This document shows positions 50,790 through 58,692 of a stretch of 64,000 bases of DNA, piece by piece. The notes below the pieces were generated by a model that worked only from the letters and a program-made list of their open reading frames with translations, had not been told where the DNA came from and did no database searches. Where the stretch lies: assembly GCA_965247705.1 (NCBI GenBank), contig CBDFHV010000006.1:57416-121415 (forward strand). The letters are read 5' to 3'. A program made the translations under genes and the position numbers. Source of the DNA: CBDFHV01 sp965247705 (GTDB lineage Bacteria; Pseudomonadota; Alphaproteobacteria; Rhodospirillales; CAMCUA01). The stretch's first letter is position 1, and every line of letters starts with the position of its first letter.

Positions 50790-51651
50790 CTATTCCGCGG
50801 TGCCGACGTTCTGGAGCATTTCCTCCACCTCGGCGAAGGAGGGCCGGATGTTGCCGGCGAGGGTCTTGCGGGCGAATTCCACCGACACCTGCGGCGCGTA
50901 GCCTTGGGCATGTGCAATCACACCGGCCTTCATGCAGGCCATGTAGCGGCCGTCGGCGTCGTAGATATGTACCAGTCCGCTGGCGATGGGGGCGATGAAT
51001 CCGTAGGAGATCAAGATGCCGCTGAAGGTGCCCACCAGAGCGCCGGCGATGAGCCCGCCCAGAACCTCCGGCGGCTCGGTAGGAACCCATGGTGTGGATC
51101 ACGCCCAGCACGGCGGCGACGATCCCCAGCGCCGGCGCCGCGTCGGCGAAGCCGGAGACGGCGCCCGTTATCGCATGCTGTTCCTCGTGGTGGATTTCCA
51201 GTTCCAGGTCCATGGCGGCCTCAAGCTCATGGGGATTGCCGGCCCCCAGCGTCAGCATGCGCAGGTAGTCGCAAAGAAATTCCACCGCGTGGTGGTCGGC
51301 TATGAAGGACGGGAACTGGCCGAACAGGGCGCTGTCGCTGGGTTTCTCCACGTGGGCTTCCAGGGCCAGGTCGCCCTTGGTCTTGGCCAGCCGAAAGACG
51401 GCGTAGAGAATCCCCAGAAGCTCCAGATAATTTTCCTTCTTGTAGGAGGCGCCCTTGATGAGGGTGCCGATGGACTTGGCAGCGCCAGCGACCACGGTCA
51501 TGCTGTTGCCAACGATGAAGGCGCCGATTCCGGCGCCGAAGATGATGACGAACTCCAACGGCTGCCACAGGACATCCAGATGACCGCCCGCGCCAGCGTA
51601 ACCGCCGAGGACGCTGGCGATAACCACGACATAGCCGATAATGACGAACAT
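50790..51651 (-). pseudogene. motA: Flagellar motor protein MotA gene with a frameshift
   Basis: The first frame encodes the N-terminal part through VLGVIHTMGS, and then the conserved sequence resumes in another frame with TEPPEVLGGLIAGALVGTFS through to NVGTAE. The switch lies at 51081, where TCC-T-ACC replaces an expected codon series (family consensus GSITEPPEVLG), so two bases are missing or one is extra. Both halves otherwise keep full MotA features: four membrane helices, the cytoplasmic loop with charged residues, GNSMTVVAG and ALGIVAAVLG. Joined length is about 287 residues. It is either a recent inactivation, an assembly error or a recoded site. Confidence 0.85.
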
Positions 51652-51759
51652 GCGGACCTTCTGCCCCCTCGTGATCTAACCGCCCGATCGCCTTTCCCAC
51701 GGACCGGAAGGTCATGGTACCGCATCAGCGCTCAGGCGCCGTCATGCGAGAAACCCCCC

Positions 51760-52251
51760 GTGTCTGATCTTCGCGAAGAGGAATTTCGCCGCGCGCTGGG
51801 GGCCTTCGCCTCTGGCGTGACGGTGGTGACGGGCCACGCCGCCGATGGCCGGCCGGTGGGCCTGACGGTCAGCGCTTTTTGCTCCGTATCCCTTGAGCCG
51901 CCTCTGGTTTTGGTCTGCCTGGCGCGGGGAACCCGGTCGGTGAGCGACCTGGCGACCGAGCGCGAGATTGGCATCAATGTCCTGGACGTGACCCAGTCGG
52001 ATCTGTCCGAGCGGTTCGCCGACCCCCTGGTGCCCGACCGGTTCGAAGGCGTCGCGTGGCGACTCGGCAATTCCGGGTGTCCGCTGCTGGACGACGCGCT
52101 CGTTGGCATGGAGTGCCGCAGGACCAACGTTCATGACGAGGGCGATCATCTGATTGTCGTGGCCCGGGTGCTCCATGTGCGATGGCGGGACGCGGGTCGT
52201 CCCTTGACTCGCTATCGGGGCGCCTACGGGACCATAGAGGCGGCGGACTGA
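51760..52251 (+). CDS. Flavin reductase domain protein (FMN-binding, HpaC/RutF type)
   Basis: A 163-residue FMN-binding split-barrel protein. It shows FRRALGAFASGVTVVTGHAA, TVSAFCSVSLEPPLVLVCL and INVLDVTQSDLSERFA, and ends HVRWRDAGRPLTRYRGAYG, as in short-chain flavin reductases that supply reduced flavin to monooxygenases. No partner monooxygenase is adjacent. The GTG start follows a CCCCC stretch without a clear Shine-Dalgarno site; in-frame upstream codons are antisense motA. Confidence 0.88.
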   Translation: MSDLREEEFRRALGAFASGVTVVTGHAADGRPVGLTVSAFCSVSLEPPLVLVCLARGTRSVSDLATEREIGINVLDVTQSDLSERFADPLVPDRFEGVAWRLGNSGCPLLDDALVGMECRRTNVHDEGDHLIVVARVLHVRWRDAGRPLTRYRGAYGTIEAAD

Positions 52252-52268
52252 CGATCCCGGGAAGTACC

Positions 52269-53051
52269 GTGCCCGTTGTCCGCCCCCTTGTCGCGACGGT
52301 CCTCGCCCAGTGCCTGGGGGCGACGGTACTGGGGGTTGCCCTGTTCGCGACGCGCGGACACCTGTCGGGACCGGTTCCCATGGCGGTTCTCGCGGCCGCC
52401 CAGGGGATTCTCGCGGCCGGCCTCTGCGGCGCCATAGGCCAGGGACGCCTTTGGGTCGCCCTCAACGGACTATTGCCGATGGCGGCCGTGCTGGCGTTGG
52501 CCGCCGATTTGCCCGGCTGGGTCTATGGCGCCGCCTTCGCGATCCTCGTCCTTACCTATTGGAATGCATTTCGCGAGCGGGTTCCCCTCTATTTGTCCAA
52601 CCGGGAGACCTGCCGTGCCGTCGCCGGGCTGCTGCCGGATACAGCCGGCCCGTCATTCCTCGATCTGGGCAGCGGGTTCGGCGGTCCCGCCCTCGCGGTG
52701 GCGGACATCAGGCCCGATGCGCGGGTTATAGGCATCGAATCGGCGCCGATACCGTTTGCCGTCGGACGGCTTCGCCTGGCGGCGAGATCGCGGCCCCATG
52801 CGCGACTGGTCCTGGGCGATATCTGGGGCCACGACCTGTCCCCCTACGACGTGGTCTATGCCTTTCTGTCGCCGGCGCCCATGGCGCGGCTGTTCCGCAA
52901 GGCGGACGCGGAAATGCGGCCCGGTACCCTGTTGGTAAGCAATTCGTTCGAGGTCCCGGGTCAACCCCCCGACGAGATACGCACCCTCGCCGACCGCAGG
53001 CGGACGCGGCTGATGCTGTGGCGCATGGCGCCCAGTCGGCCCGCTCGTTAA
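52269..53051 (+). CDS. Membrane-anchored class I SAM-dependent methyltransferase
   Basis: A 260-residue protein with an N-terminal hydrophobic region of about 100 residues that probably forms three or four helices (VLAQCLGATVLGVALFATRG, MAVLAAAQGILAAGL, GWVYGAAFAILVLTYW). A Rossmann methyltransferase domain follows with motif I GPSFLDLGSGFGGPALAVAD, the acidic residue in VIGIESAPIPFAVG and YDVVYAFLSPAPMARLF. The GTG follows GGGAAG. Membrane tethering implies a lipid or quinone-like substrate, or a membrane protein; none is identified. It lies 17 nt after the flavin reductase. Confidence 0.82.
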   Translation: MPVVRPLVATVLAQCLGATVLGVALFATRGHLSGPVPMAVLAAAQGILAAGLCGAIGQGRLWVALNGLLPMAAVLALAADLPGWVYGAAFAILVLTYWNAFRERVPLYLSNRETCRAVAGLLPDTAGPSFLDLGSGFGGPALAVADIRPDARVIGIESAPIPFAVGRLRLAARSRPHARLVLGDIWGHDLSPYDVVYAFLSPAPMARLFRKADAEMRPGTLLVSNSFEVPGQPPDEIRTLADRRRTRLMLWRMAPSRPAR

Positions 53052-53114
53052 TGACTATTCATATATTTTTAATGCCCAATTTAAACTGGACCAACATGGA
53101 GGCTTTACACCTAT

Positions 53115-53205
53115 CCGGAGGAGCCGGCGTGGTGTCGCCACACCGGTTTCCTGTCCTCTGGAGCAGAACTTCGCCGGGCCCTTCGCGGGTCCGGCATTCA
53201 TTTTT
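53115..53205 (+). ncRNA. Candidate structured small RNA in the 178-nt convergent gap
   Basis: After the methyltransferase stop the sequence forms nested hairpins: CCGGAGGA (53115) pairs with TCCTCTGG (53154), enclosing a second stem CCGG (53124) with CCGG (53143) and a GTGG/CCAC extension. A terminator hairpin follows. No gene fits and an AT-rich block (53060-53080) precedes it. It could be a 3'-UTR-derived or independent small RNA; the 5' end is unknown. Confidence 0.35.
53173..53205 (+). terminator. Rho-independent terminator
   Basis: A 9-bp stem, GCCGGGCCC with GGGTCCGGC, encloses the loop TTCGC and is followed by ATTCATTTTT. It is the clearest intrinsic terminator seen in the window and would stop transcription from the methyltransferase side before the convergent racemase-family gene. 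Confidence 0.8.
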
Positions 53206-53229
53206 GCCCGGGCGCGGTAAGGAGAACGG

Positions 53230-54285
53230 TCAACCGTCGTCCTGGCGACCCACGGCCGCGACGTCCTCGCCCCAGGTATCGGCGACGGTGAATCCCAGGG
53301 GAAAGGGATCGCTGGGATCGACACCGATTTGGTGGAGGCCATGGATCCAGCCCCGCCCGGTGATCCGCGGTCGCACCGCCGTCCGCTCGCCTACGAGCGT
53401 TTCTCCCAGCAGGTCGACTTGGAACTCGCTGCCGATAGCGGAGCGGGTGCGCAACCTGTCGCCCGTTTTTGCCCGACCGCGTGCGTGCAACACCGCCAGC
53501 AGGGCGGAGCTTCCGGTGCCGCAAGGGGATCGGTCGAGGCGTCCCGGCGGCAGAACGGTGCTGGTACGGAACGTGGTCGGGTCGTCCTCGGAGGCGCTGT
53601 AAAACATGGTGTAGGCGATGCTGTCGAGGCCGGGAAGCACGGGATGGCGTACCGCGACGGCGGTGTCGGCGGCCCGTTTCACCCTCACCCCTACCTCGGC
53701 CAGGTTGCGCGCCGCCGCGGGCTCGATGGCAAGCCCCACCTGGGACGCCTCCACCAGAACGTAGTAGACCCCGCCGAAGGCAATCTCCGCCGTCACCGGC
53801 CCGATCCCCGGAACGTCAAGGGCCAGGTCCAGGGTATCGGCGAACGAGGGCACCATATCGAGGCTTACCCGCTCGCAGCGGCCGTCCCGGCAGGTGGCGA
53901 GGGCGGTGACCAGGCCGGCGGGCGTCTCCAGCACGACCGTGGTCTCGGGCTCGGTCATGGGGACCATGCCCGTCTCCAGCAGCACCGTGGTCACGCAGAT
54001 ACAGTTGGAACCGGACATGGCATGGGCCTGATCCGCCTGCAGGATGATGAAGGCGGCATCGGCTTCCGGCCGGGTCGGCGGCAGCAGCAGGTTGACGCTC
54101 ATTTGCAGGCAGCCGCGGGGCTCGAAAACGGCGAAGCGGCGGATCGAGTCGTCCACGGTGTTGATGTGGATCATCTTGTCCAGCATGGTCTCGCCAGGCA
54201 CGTCGATGACGCCACCGGTCACGACCTTGCCGATCTCGCCCTCGCAGTGGGCCTCCACCATGGTCAAGGTTCGGGACCAGCGCAT
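53230..54285 (-). CDS. Proline racemase superfamily enzyme, Ser/Cys variant
   Basis: A 351-residue enzyme of the proline racemase / hydroxyproline epimerase / 3-hydroxyproline dehydratase superfamily. The first catalytic motif reads HAMSGSNCICVTT, with Ser in place of the Cys of proline racemase (MCGHG), and the second, RSPCGTGSSALLAV, keeps Cys. Family enzymes with the Ser/Cys pair have been linked to 4-hydroxyproline epimerase and/or 3-hydroxyproline dehydratase activity and not proline racemase. Other segments (HCEGEIGKVVTGGVIDVPG, FEPRGCLQMSVNLL, DTWGEDVAA) are intact. It lies 58 nt downstream of an L-aspartate-dehydrogenase-like gene on the same strand. Confidence 0.88.
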   Translation of the reverse strand: MRWSRTLTMVEAHCEGEIGKVVTGGVIDVPGETMLDKMIHINTVDDSIRRFAVFEPRGCLQMSVNLLLPPTRPEADAAFIILQADQAHAMSGSNCICVTTVLLETGMVPMTEPETTVVLETPAGLVTALATCRDGRCERVSLDMVPSFADTLDLALDVPGIGPVTAEIAFGGVYYVLVEASQVGLAIEPAAARNLAEVGVRVKRAADTAVAVRHPVLPGLDSIAYTMFYSASEDDPTTFRTSTVLPPGRLDRSPCGTGSSALLAVLHARGRAKTGDRLRTRSAIGSEFQVDLLGETLVGERTAVRPRITGRGWIHGLHQIGVDPSDPFPLGFTVADTWGEDVAAVGRQDDG

Positions 54286-54343
54286 GGCAACGTCTCCTTG
54301 GGTGTCGAACGGTCGGAACCGTGCCGCTCGGGCGCGGTTGGCG

Positions 54344-55171
54344 TCAAGCCCCCACCACCAGCGGCGATACGAGGCCGCGCAGGGCGGCGAGCAGGCTCAT
54401 GGCCGGCTGTCGGCCGCTGTGGCTCTCGGGATGAATCCGGGTGACCCGCAGTTCGGTCTCCAGGCGGGCGCTGTCGGAGTCCACGCGGAGGTGGTGGCGG
54501 TTGCGCTCGATGGTGGGATCGGCCCACACCTCGACCCGGGTTCGGTCGAGGCCGATGCCGGCGAGGCTGAGGGCGGCGGCCACGTTCATCAGATTGGGAA
54601 AATGACGGGCGCAAGCCCGCGCCGAGCCTTCGAACAACTGGACCGGCTCATGCGGCGCCTCGCGGTCGAGGCCTTTCTCCCGTGCGAGGGGGTACTTGAC
54701 CAGAAAGCGGGGCGGGTAGCGGCTTGATAGCCGGACCTCGCGAATGGTCCCCCGGGCGGCCGCGCGCACCGCGTCCAGGCCGGCGAGGGCGCCGCTGACC
54801 GCCACGATGCGGGCGCCGGTTTCCCGTGCCCTGTCTACCAAGCCCGGATGGTTGATCAGCCCGGCCACGGACACGGCCAGCAGTGTTCGACCGGCTTCCA
54901 CCGCCGGCCAGGCGACGTCGCCGAAACGGGCGACGGGGGCGCACTCGACGACCACGTCGGCGACGCTCGCCAGCTCTCCCAGGGCGAGAACCGGAACCGG
55001 ACGGCGCAAGGCGGCTACACGGTCTTCAGCCGCCCTCCGGTTGCCGGCGGACACCGCCATCAGCGTCAGCCCGGGCATGCCCCGATCGAGCGCCGCAACG
55101 ACGAGTCCGCCAATGCCGCCGAAACCCCCCACCGCGACCCGCAGGGGCGGGGTCGTCTTCGTTCCGTCCAT
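54344..55171 (-). CDS. L-aspartate dehydrogenase-like NAD(P)-dependent oxidoreductase
   Basis: A 275-residue protein. The N-terminal nucleotide-binding motif is LRVAVGGFGGIGGLVVAAL, followed by VVVECAPVARFGDVAWPAVE and VSGALAGLDAVRAAARG, and the C-terminal domain shows FPNLMNVAAALSLAGIGLDR. These match the aspartate dehydrogenase/homoserine-dehydrogenase-like group that deaminates L-aspartate or reduces imines. AAGGA lies 9 nt before the chosen ATG. In this setting it could act on an imine or amino acid made by the neighbouring enzymes; that is inference. Confidence 0.82.
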   Translation of the reverse strand: MDGTKTTPPLRVAVGGFGGIGGLVVAALDRGMPGLTLMAVSAGNRRAAEDRVAALRRPVPVLALGELASVADVVVECAPVARFGDVAWPAVEAGRTLLAVSVAGLINHPGLVDRARETGARIVAVSGALAGLDAVRAAARGTIREVRLSSRYPPRFLVKYPLAREKGLDREAPHEPVQLFEGSARACARHFPNLMNVAAALSLAGIGLDRTRVEVWADPTIERNRHHLRVDSDSARLETELRVTRIHPESHSGRQPAMSLLAALRGLVSPLVVGA

Positions 55172-55264
55172 GGCCGAAAATCCTTGTGGTGGCGGCATTG
55201 TGCGGAGTTCGGTGCGAGGCGACAATGCCGCCGGGATGGGCCACCGAATTCACGGAGACACGTC

Positions 55265-56839
55265 ATGAACCCCGACCTGATCGTCCGCAACGGCCTGGTC
55301 TTCGACGGCACCGGCGCGCCGCCCGTGGAAGCCGACGTCGCCGTTCACCAAGGTCGCGTCGCCGATGTGGGCCGAATCGACGCCGCGGCCCCGGTGGAGA
55401 TCGATGCCGGTGGCCTCGACGTGGCGCCCGGCTTCATCGACGTGCACAGCCACTCCGACTACACCCTGCTGGTCGATCCGCGGGCGGTCAGCGCCATCCA
55501 CCAGGGGGTGACCACGGAGGTGATCGGCAACTGCGGCCACGGCTGCTTTCCCATCAAGGAGCGGGCCCTGTCGACCCGCATCATCTACGGCTACGACGGC
55601 CAGGTGCCCATCGACTGGTCCACTCCAGCCGCCTATCTGGAGCGCCTGGAGAAAGCCCAACCCGCCGTCAACGTCATGACCCTGGTGCCCAACGGCCAGT
55701 TGCGCCTGGCCACCGTCGGACTTAACGCCCGCCCGGCTCGCGAGACGGAAGTGGCGGCCATGACCCGCCTGCTGGAAGAAGGCATGGAGGCCGGCGCCTG
55801 GGGCTATTCGACGGGTCTGGAATACGCCACCGAGCAGGGCGCGCAAGAACCCGAGATCACTGCCCTGGCCAAGGCCACGGCCCGGCGCGGCGGCTTCTAC
55901 GCCACCCACACCCGGGAGCGGGAGGAGGGCGCGGCGGAAGCTGTGGACGAGGCCATCAGCACCGCCCGCAACGCCGGCGTCAAGCTCCAGGTCTCCCACC
56001 TGGCGCCCCGCAGCGGTCCGGATCACACCAAGCGCTGCGTCGAGCTTGTGGAGATTGCCCGGGCCGCCGGCGACGACATCGCCTTCGACATGCACACCCG
56101 CCTCTACGGCCTGACGTTCCTCAACGCCATGCTGCCCCCGTGGCTGCTTGTCGAGAGCCTGGAGAGCCAGGCTCGCCACCTGGGCTTGCCAGAATCCCGG
56201 GAACAGATCGGCGCCCACCGGTCGATCATCACCGGGTTGGGGGATTGGAGTCGGATCTACCTGCTGGACAACGATATCTGGCCGGACATGGCCCGCTTGG
56301 ATTTCACGGAGATCGGCCGCCGGCGCGGATCGAGCCCCTTCGACGCCGCCTGCGACATGCTGCGGGACAGCCTGGGCGCCGACAAGGCCCCCATGGTGAT
56401 CCTGCGCAGCTATACGGAGGACTTGCAGGAGGCGGTGTTCGCCCACGAGCTCTGTGTCCCCGCCTCCGACGCCACCGCCTTGGCCCCCGACGGCCCCCTG
56501 GCCGGCTCCGCCTTCATGGGCGCCTACACCTGGGCCGCCTGGTTCTGGCGCTTCATGGTCCGCCAGACCGGGCGCCTGACACCGCAGGCCGCCATCCACA
56601 AGCTCAGCGGCCAGCCGGCGGCCATCCTCGGCCTTCCTGACCGGGGCTTGCTGAAGCCCGGCATGCGGGCCGACATCGCCGTGTTCGATGCCGACACCTT
56701 CGCCGACACCGCCACCACATTCGACACCAACCACCTCGCCACCGGCATGCGCCACGTGCTGGTCAACGGGACGGTGACCCTCAGGGACGGCGCCCTGACC
56801 GGCGAGCGGGGCGGGGCGGTGCTGCGGAAGGAGGGGTAG
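55265..56839 (+). CDS. N-acyl-D-amino-acid deacylase (amidohydrolase superfamily)
   Basis: A 524-residue metal-dependent hydrolase with the D-aminoacylase layout: N-terminal beta domain (NPDLIVRNGLVFDGTGAPPV), the metal motif GFIDVHSHSDYTLLVDP, a conserved Cys in NCGHGCFPI, then THTRERE and VSHLAPRSG. The C-terminal region shows HKLSGQPAAILGLPDRGLLK and the closing beta domain with DIAVFDADTFADTA. It removes acyl groups from N-acyl-D-amino acids or related compounds. It is divergent from the aspartate-dehydrogenase-like gene across 93 nt and convergent with the epimerase (11 nt). Confidence 0.92.
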   Translation: MNPDLIVRNGLVFDGTGAPPVEADVAVHQGRVADVGRIDAAAPVEIDAGGLDVAPGFIDVHSHSDYTLLVDPRAVSAIHQGVTTEVIGNCGHGCFPIKERALSTRIIYGYDGQVPIDWSTPAAYLERLEKAQPAVNVMTLVPNGQLRLATVGLNARPARETEVAAMTRLLEEGMEAGAWGYSTGLEYATEQGAQEPEITALAKATARRGGFYATHTREREEGAAEAVDEAISTARNAGVKLQVSHLAPRSGPDHTKRCVELVEIARAAGDDIAFDMHTRLYGLTFLNAMLPPWLLVESLESQARHLGLPESREQIGAHRSIITGLGDWSRIYLLDNDIWPDMARLDFTEIGRRRGSSPFDAACDMLRDSLGADKAPMVILRSYTEDLQEAVFAHELCVPASDATALAPDGPLAGSAFMGAYTWAAWFWRFMVRQTGRLTPQAAIHKLSGQPAAILGLPDRGLLKPGMRADIAVFDADTFADTATTFDTNHLATGMRHVLVNGTVTLRDGALTGERGGAVLRKEG

Positions 56840-56850
56840 GAAACCCTTTT

Positions 56851-57831
56851 TCAGATGTAGTCCGGGTGGGCTCGGACCCAGGAGTCGTAGTCGTCAGCGG
56901 CGCCTTCCAGGTCGAAACGGGGTGTGAAGCCGATGTCGGCTCTCAGCCTGTCGATGCCGAGGGGCTGGCGATCCACCCCGCCATAGAGGTTGACGGTCGG
57001 CGCCTCGCCCGGCGCGCACAGGCGGCAGACGAAACCCGGCCGCCGGTCGGCCAAGTGCCGGCCCCAATCGAGCAGGGTCGTCATTTTCCCGCAGGCGATG
57101 TTGTAGAGGTCATGGCCAAGGCGCGCCGCGTCCAGCACCGCCACCACGCCACTGGCAATGTCCGGGGCGTTGGTCCAGTCCCGCCGGCCCTCCCGCGCCA
57201 ACAGCGCCGGCCGGCCCTCGATGGCCGCCCGCATCACCTGATAGGGGGGGCTGGGCGTGTCGCGCACCGACGTCTGGCGCTCCCAGCGGCCGAAAGCGGC
57301 CGACAGGCGGACGCTGCGCACGTCCAGTTGCCACAGATCGCCGAGGCGCCGCCCCACCCCTTCCGAGGCGAACTTGGTCAGCGAATAGAGGGTGGTGGGA
57401 TCGGGCACGGTCGTCCCTTCGTCCAGGAACCCGTCGCCGTAGCTGGCCTCGCCGTAGGCGGCCGACGAGCTGAGGTTGACGACCCGGCGGACCTTGGCGT
57501 CCCGCGCCGCCCGAAGGGCCCGGGTGAAGCCGACCAGGTTGACCTCGATGATGCGCTCCGGCTCGCTGGCGTCGCGCTCCGTGTTGGCGGTGATCGCCGC
57601 GCCATAGATCACGCCGTCTACGCTCCCGCGAAACGCCTCCTGGATCGACGCGGCGTCGCAAACGTCGCCGGTCACTTCGGTCAGCGTGCCCGGCAGAGTC
57701 GCGAAATGCTCCCGCGCCTCCGGGGGTAACGCCCCGGCATCGAAGGTGGTCACGTCCGAGCCCCTCTTGAGCAGGTGCTCGGCGATGTTGAGCCCGACGA
57801 AACCGGCGCCGCCGAAAACGATTGTCGTCAC
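56851..57831 (-). CDS. NAD-dependent epimerase/dehydratase (extended SDR)
   Basis: A 326-residue Rossmann enzyme. The cofactor motif is TIVFGGAGFVGLNIAEHLL, the catalytic pair Tyr-x3-Lys is in TTLYSLTKFASEGVGRRL, and the Ser/Thr is in VVNLSSSAAYGEASYG. The C-terminus carries a GGVDRQPLGIDRLRADIGF segment typical of sugar-nucleotide epimerases and related reductases. The GTG start overlaps the PhyH gene stop by 4 nt, so both are translated together. Substrate not identified. Confidence 0.88.
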   Translation of the reverse strand: MTTIVFGGAGFVGLNIAEHLLKRGSDVTTFDAGALPPEAREHFATLPGTLTEVTGDVCDAASIQEAFRGSVDGVIYGAAITANTERDASEPERIIEVNLVGFTRALRAARDAKVRRVVNLSSSAAYGEASYGDGFLDEGTTVPDPTTLYSLTKFASEGVGRRLGDLWQLDVRSVRLSAAFGRWERQTSVRDTPSPPYQVMRAAIEGRPALLAREGRRDWTNAPDIASGVVAVLDAARLGHDLYNIACGKMTTLLDWGRHLADRRPGFVCRLCAPGEAPTVNLYGGVDRQPLGIDRLRADIGFTPRFDLEGAADDYDSWVRAHPDYI

Positions 57832-58649
57832 CTGTCGCCTCCTTGCGGGTCGTCGGCTTCCCGATACAACAGCGCCGTGCTGTCGGCGAGAATCTTGTCG
57901 TAGACGGTCATCGCGGCCTCGTCCATGTCGGCCCTGGGGATGGGTTCCAGGTCGAAGTGGCCGAAGCGGTCTTCGCCCCGCACCAGGGTGGCGGTGTCGC
58001 GCATGCCGGACGTCTGGCGGATGGAGGTGGGGATGTAGCGCGCGGCGATGCCGATGCGCCGGTCGCCCCGCGCCGCCGGGGCCGAGCCATGGACGATAAG
58101 CACATGGTGCAGCGACATCTGCCCCGGTTCCAGCACCAGGTCGGCGGCCTTGCTTTCGTCCACCTCGACAGCGATTTCCTGGCCCCGGGTCAGCAGGTTT
58201 TCGGCGCTGAAGGTGTCCTTGTGGGGGATCTGCTTTTTCTTGTGGGAGCCGGGAACCACCCGCATGCAGCCATTTTCAGGAGTGCTGGGCGACAGTGCGA
58301 TCCAGGCGGTGACCACGTCTTCCGAGGACAGGCCCCAGTAGGTGGCGTCCTGGTGCCAGGAGACGAACTTGCCGTCGCCGGGGGACTTGATGAAGGCATT
58401 GGTGGTCCAGCACAAAAGGTCCGGCCCGAGGATTTCCGCCACTGGGTCCAGCACCTTGTGGTGGCGCACCAGTTCCGACATCCAGGCCAGCGCCACGTGG
58501 CCCTTGTGGCGGAGAATGGTGGGTGCCCGCTCCGGCTCCGCCGCCTCGAAGGCTTCCAACTTGGCCCGATAGGCGGCCGCCTCCGCGGACGAAAGCGCCG
58601 GCACCGGGCACAGGTAGCCCTCTTGGGCAAAGCGTTCCATGGGCGTCAT
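57828..58649 (-). CDS. Phytanoyl-CoA dioxygenase (PhyH) family protein
   Basis: A 273-residue Fe(II)/2-oxoglutarate-dependent oxygenase. The iron facial triad is HxD in KFVSWHQDATYWGL and the distal His in SLHHVLIVHGSAPAARGDRR; the 2-oxoglutarate Arg is in RIGIAARYIP. Further family features are WIALSPSTPENGCMRVVPGS. It would hydroxylate or oxidatively cleave an uncharacterised substrate. It lies 43 nt after a TRAP permease gene and overlaps the epimerase by 4 nt, so the substrate is likely imported or derived from what the TRAP system carries. Confidence 0.9.
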   Translation of the reverse strand: MTPMERFAQEGYLCPVPALSSAEAAAYRAKLEAFEAAEPERAPTILRHKGHVALAWMSELVRHHKVLDPVAEILGPDLLCWTTNAFIKSPGDGKFVSWHQDATYWGLSSEDVVTAWIALSPSTPENGCMRVVPGSHKKKQIPHKDTFSAENLLTRGQEIAVEVDESKAADLVLEPGQMSLHHVLIVHGSAPAARGDRRIGIAARYIPTSIRQTSGMRDTATLVRGEDRFGHFDLEPIPRADMDEAAMTVYDKILADSTALLYREADDPQGGDR

Positions 58650-58692
58650 GGGCGCCTCCCGATGGGCTCCGGTACGGTTTGCACACGGCCCG

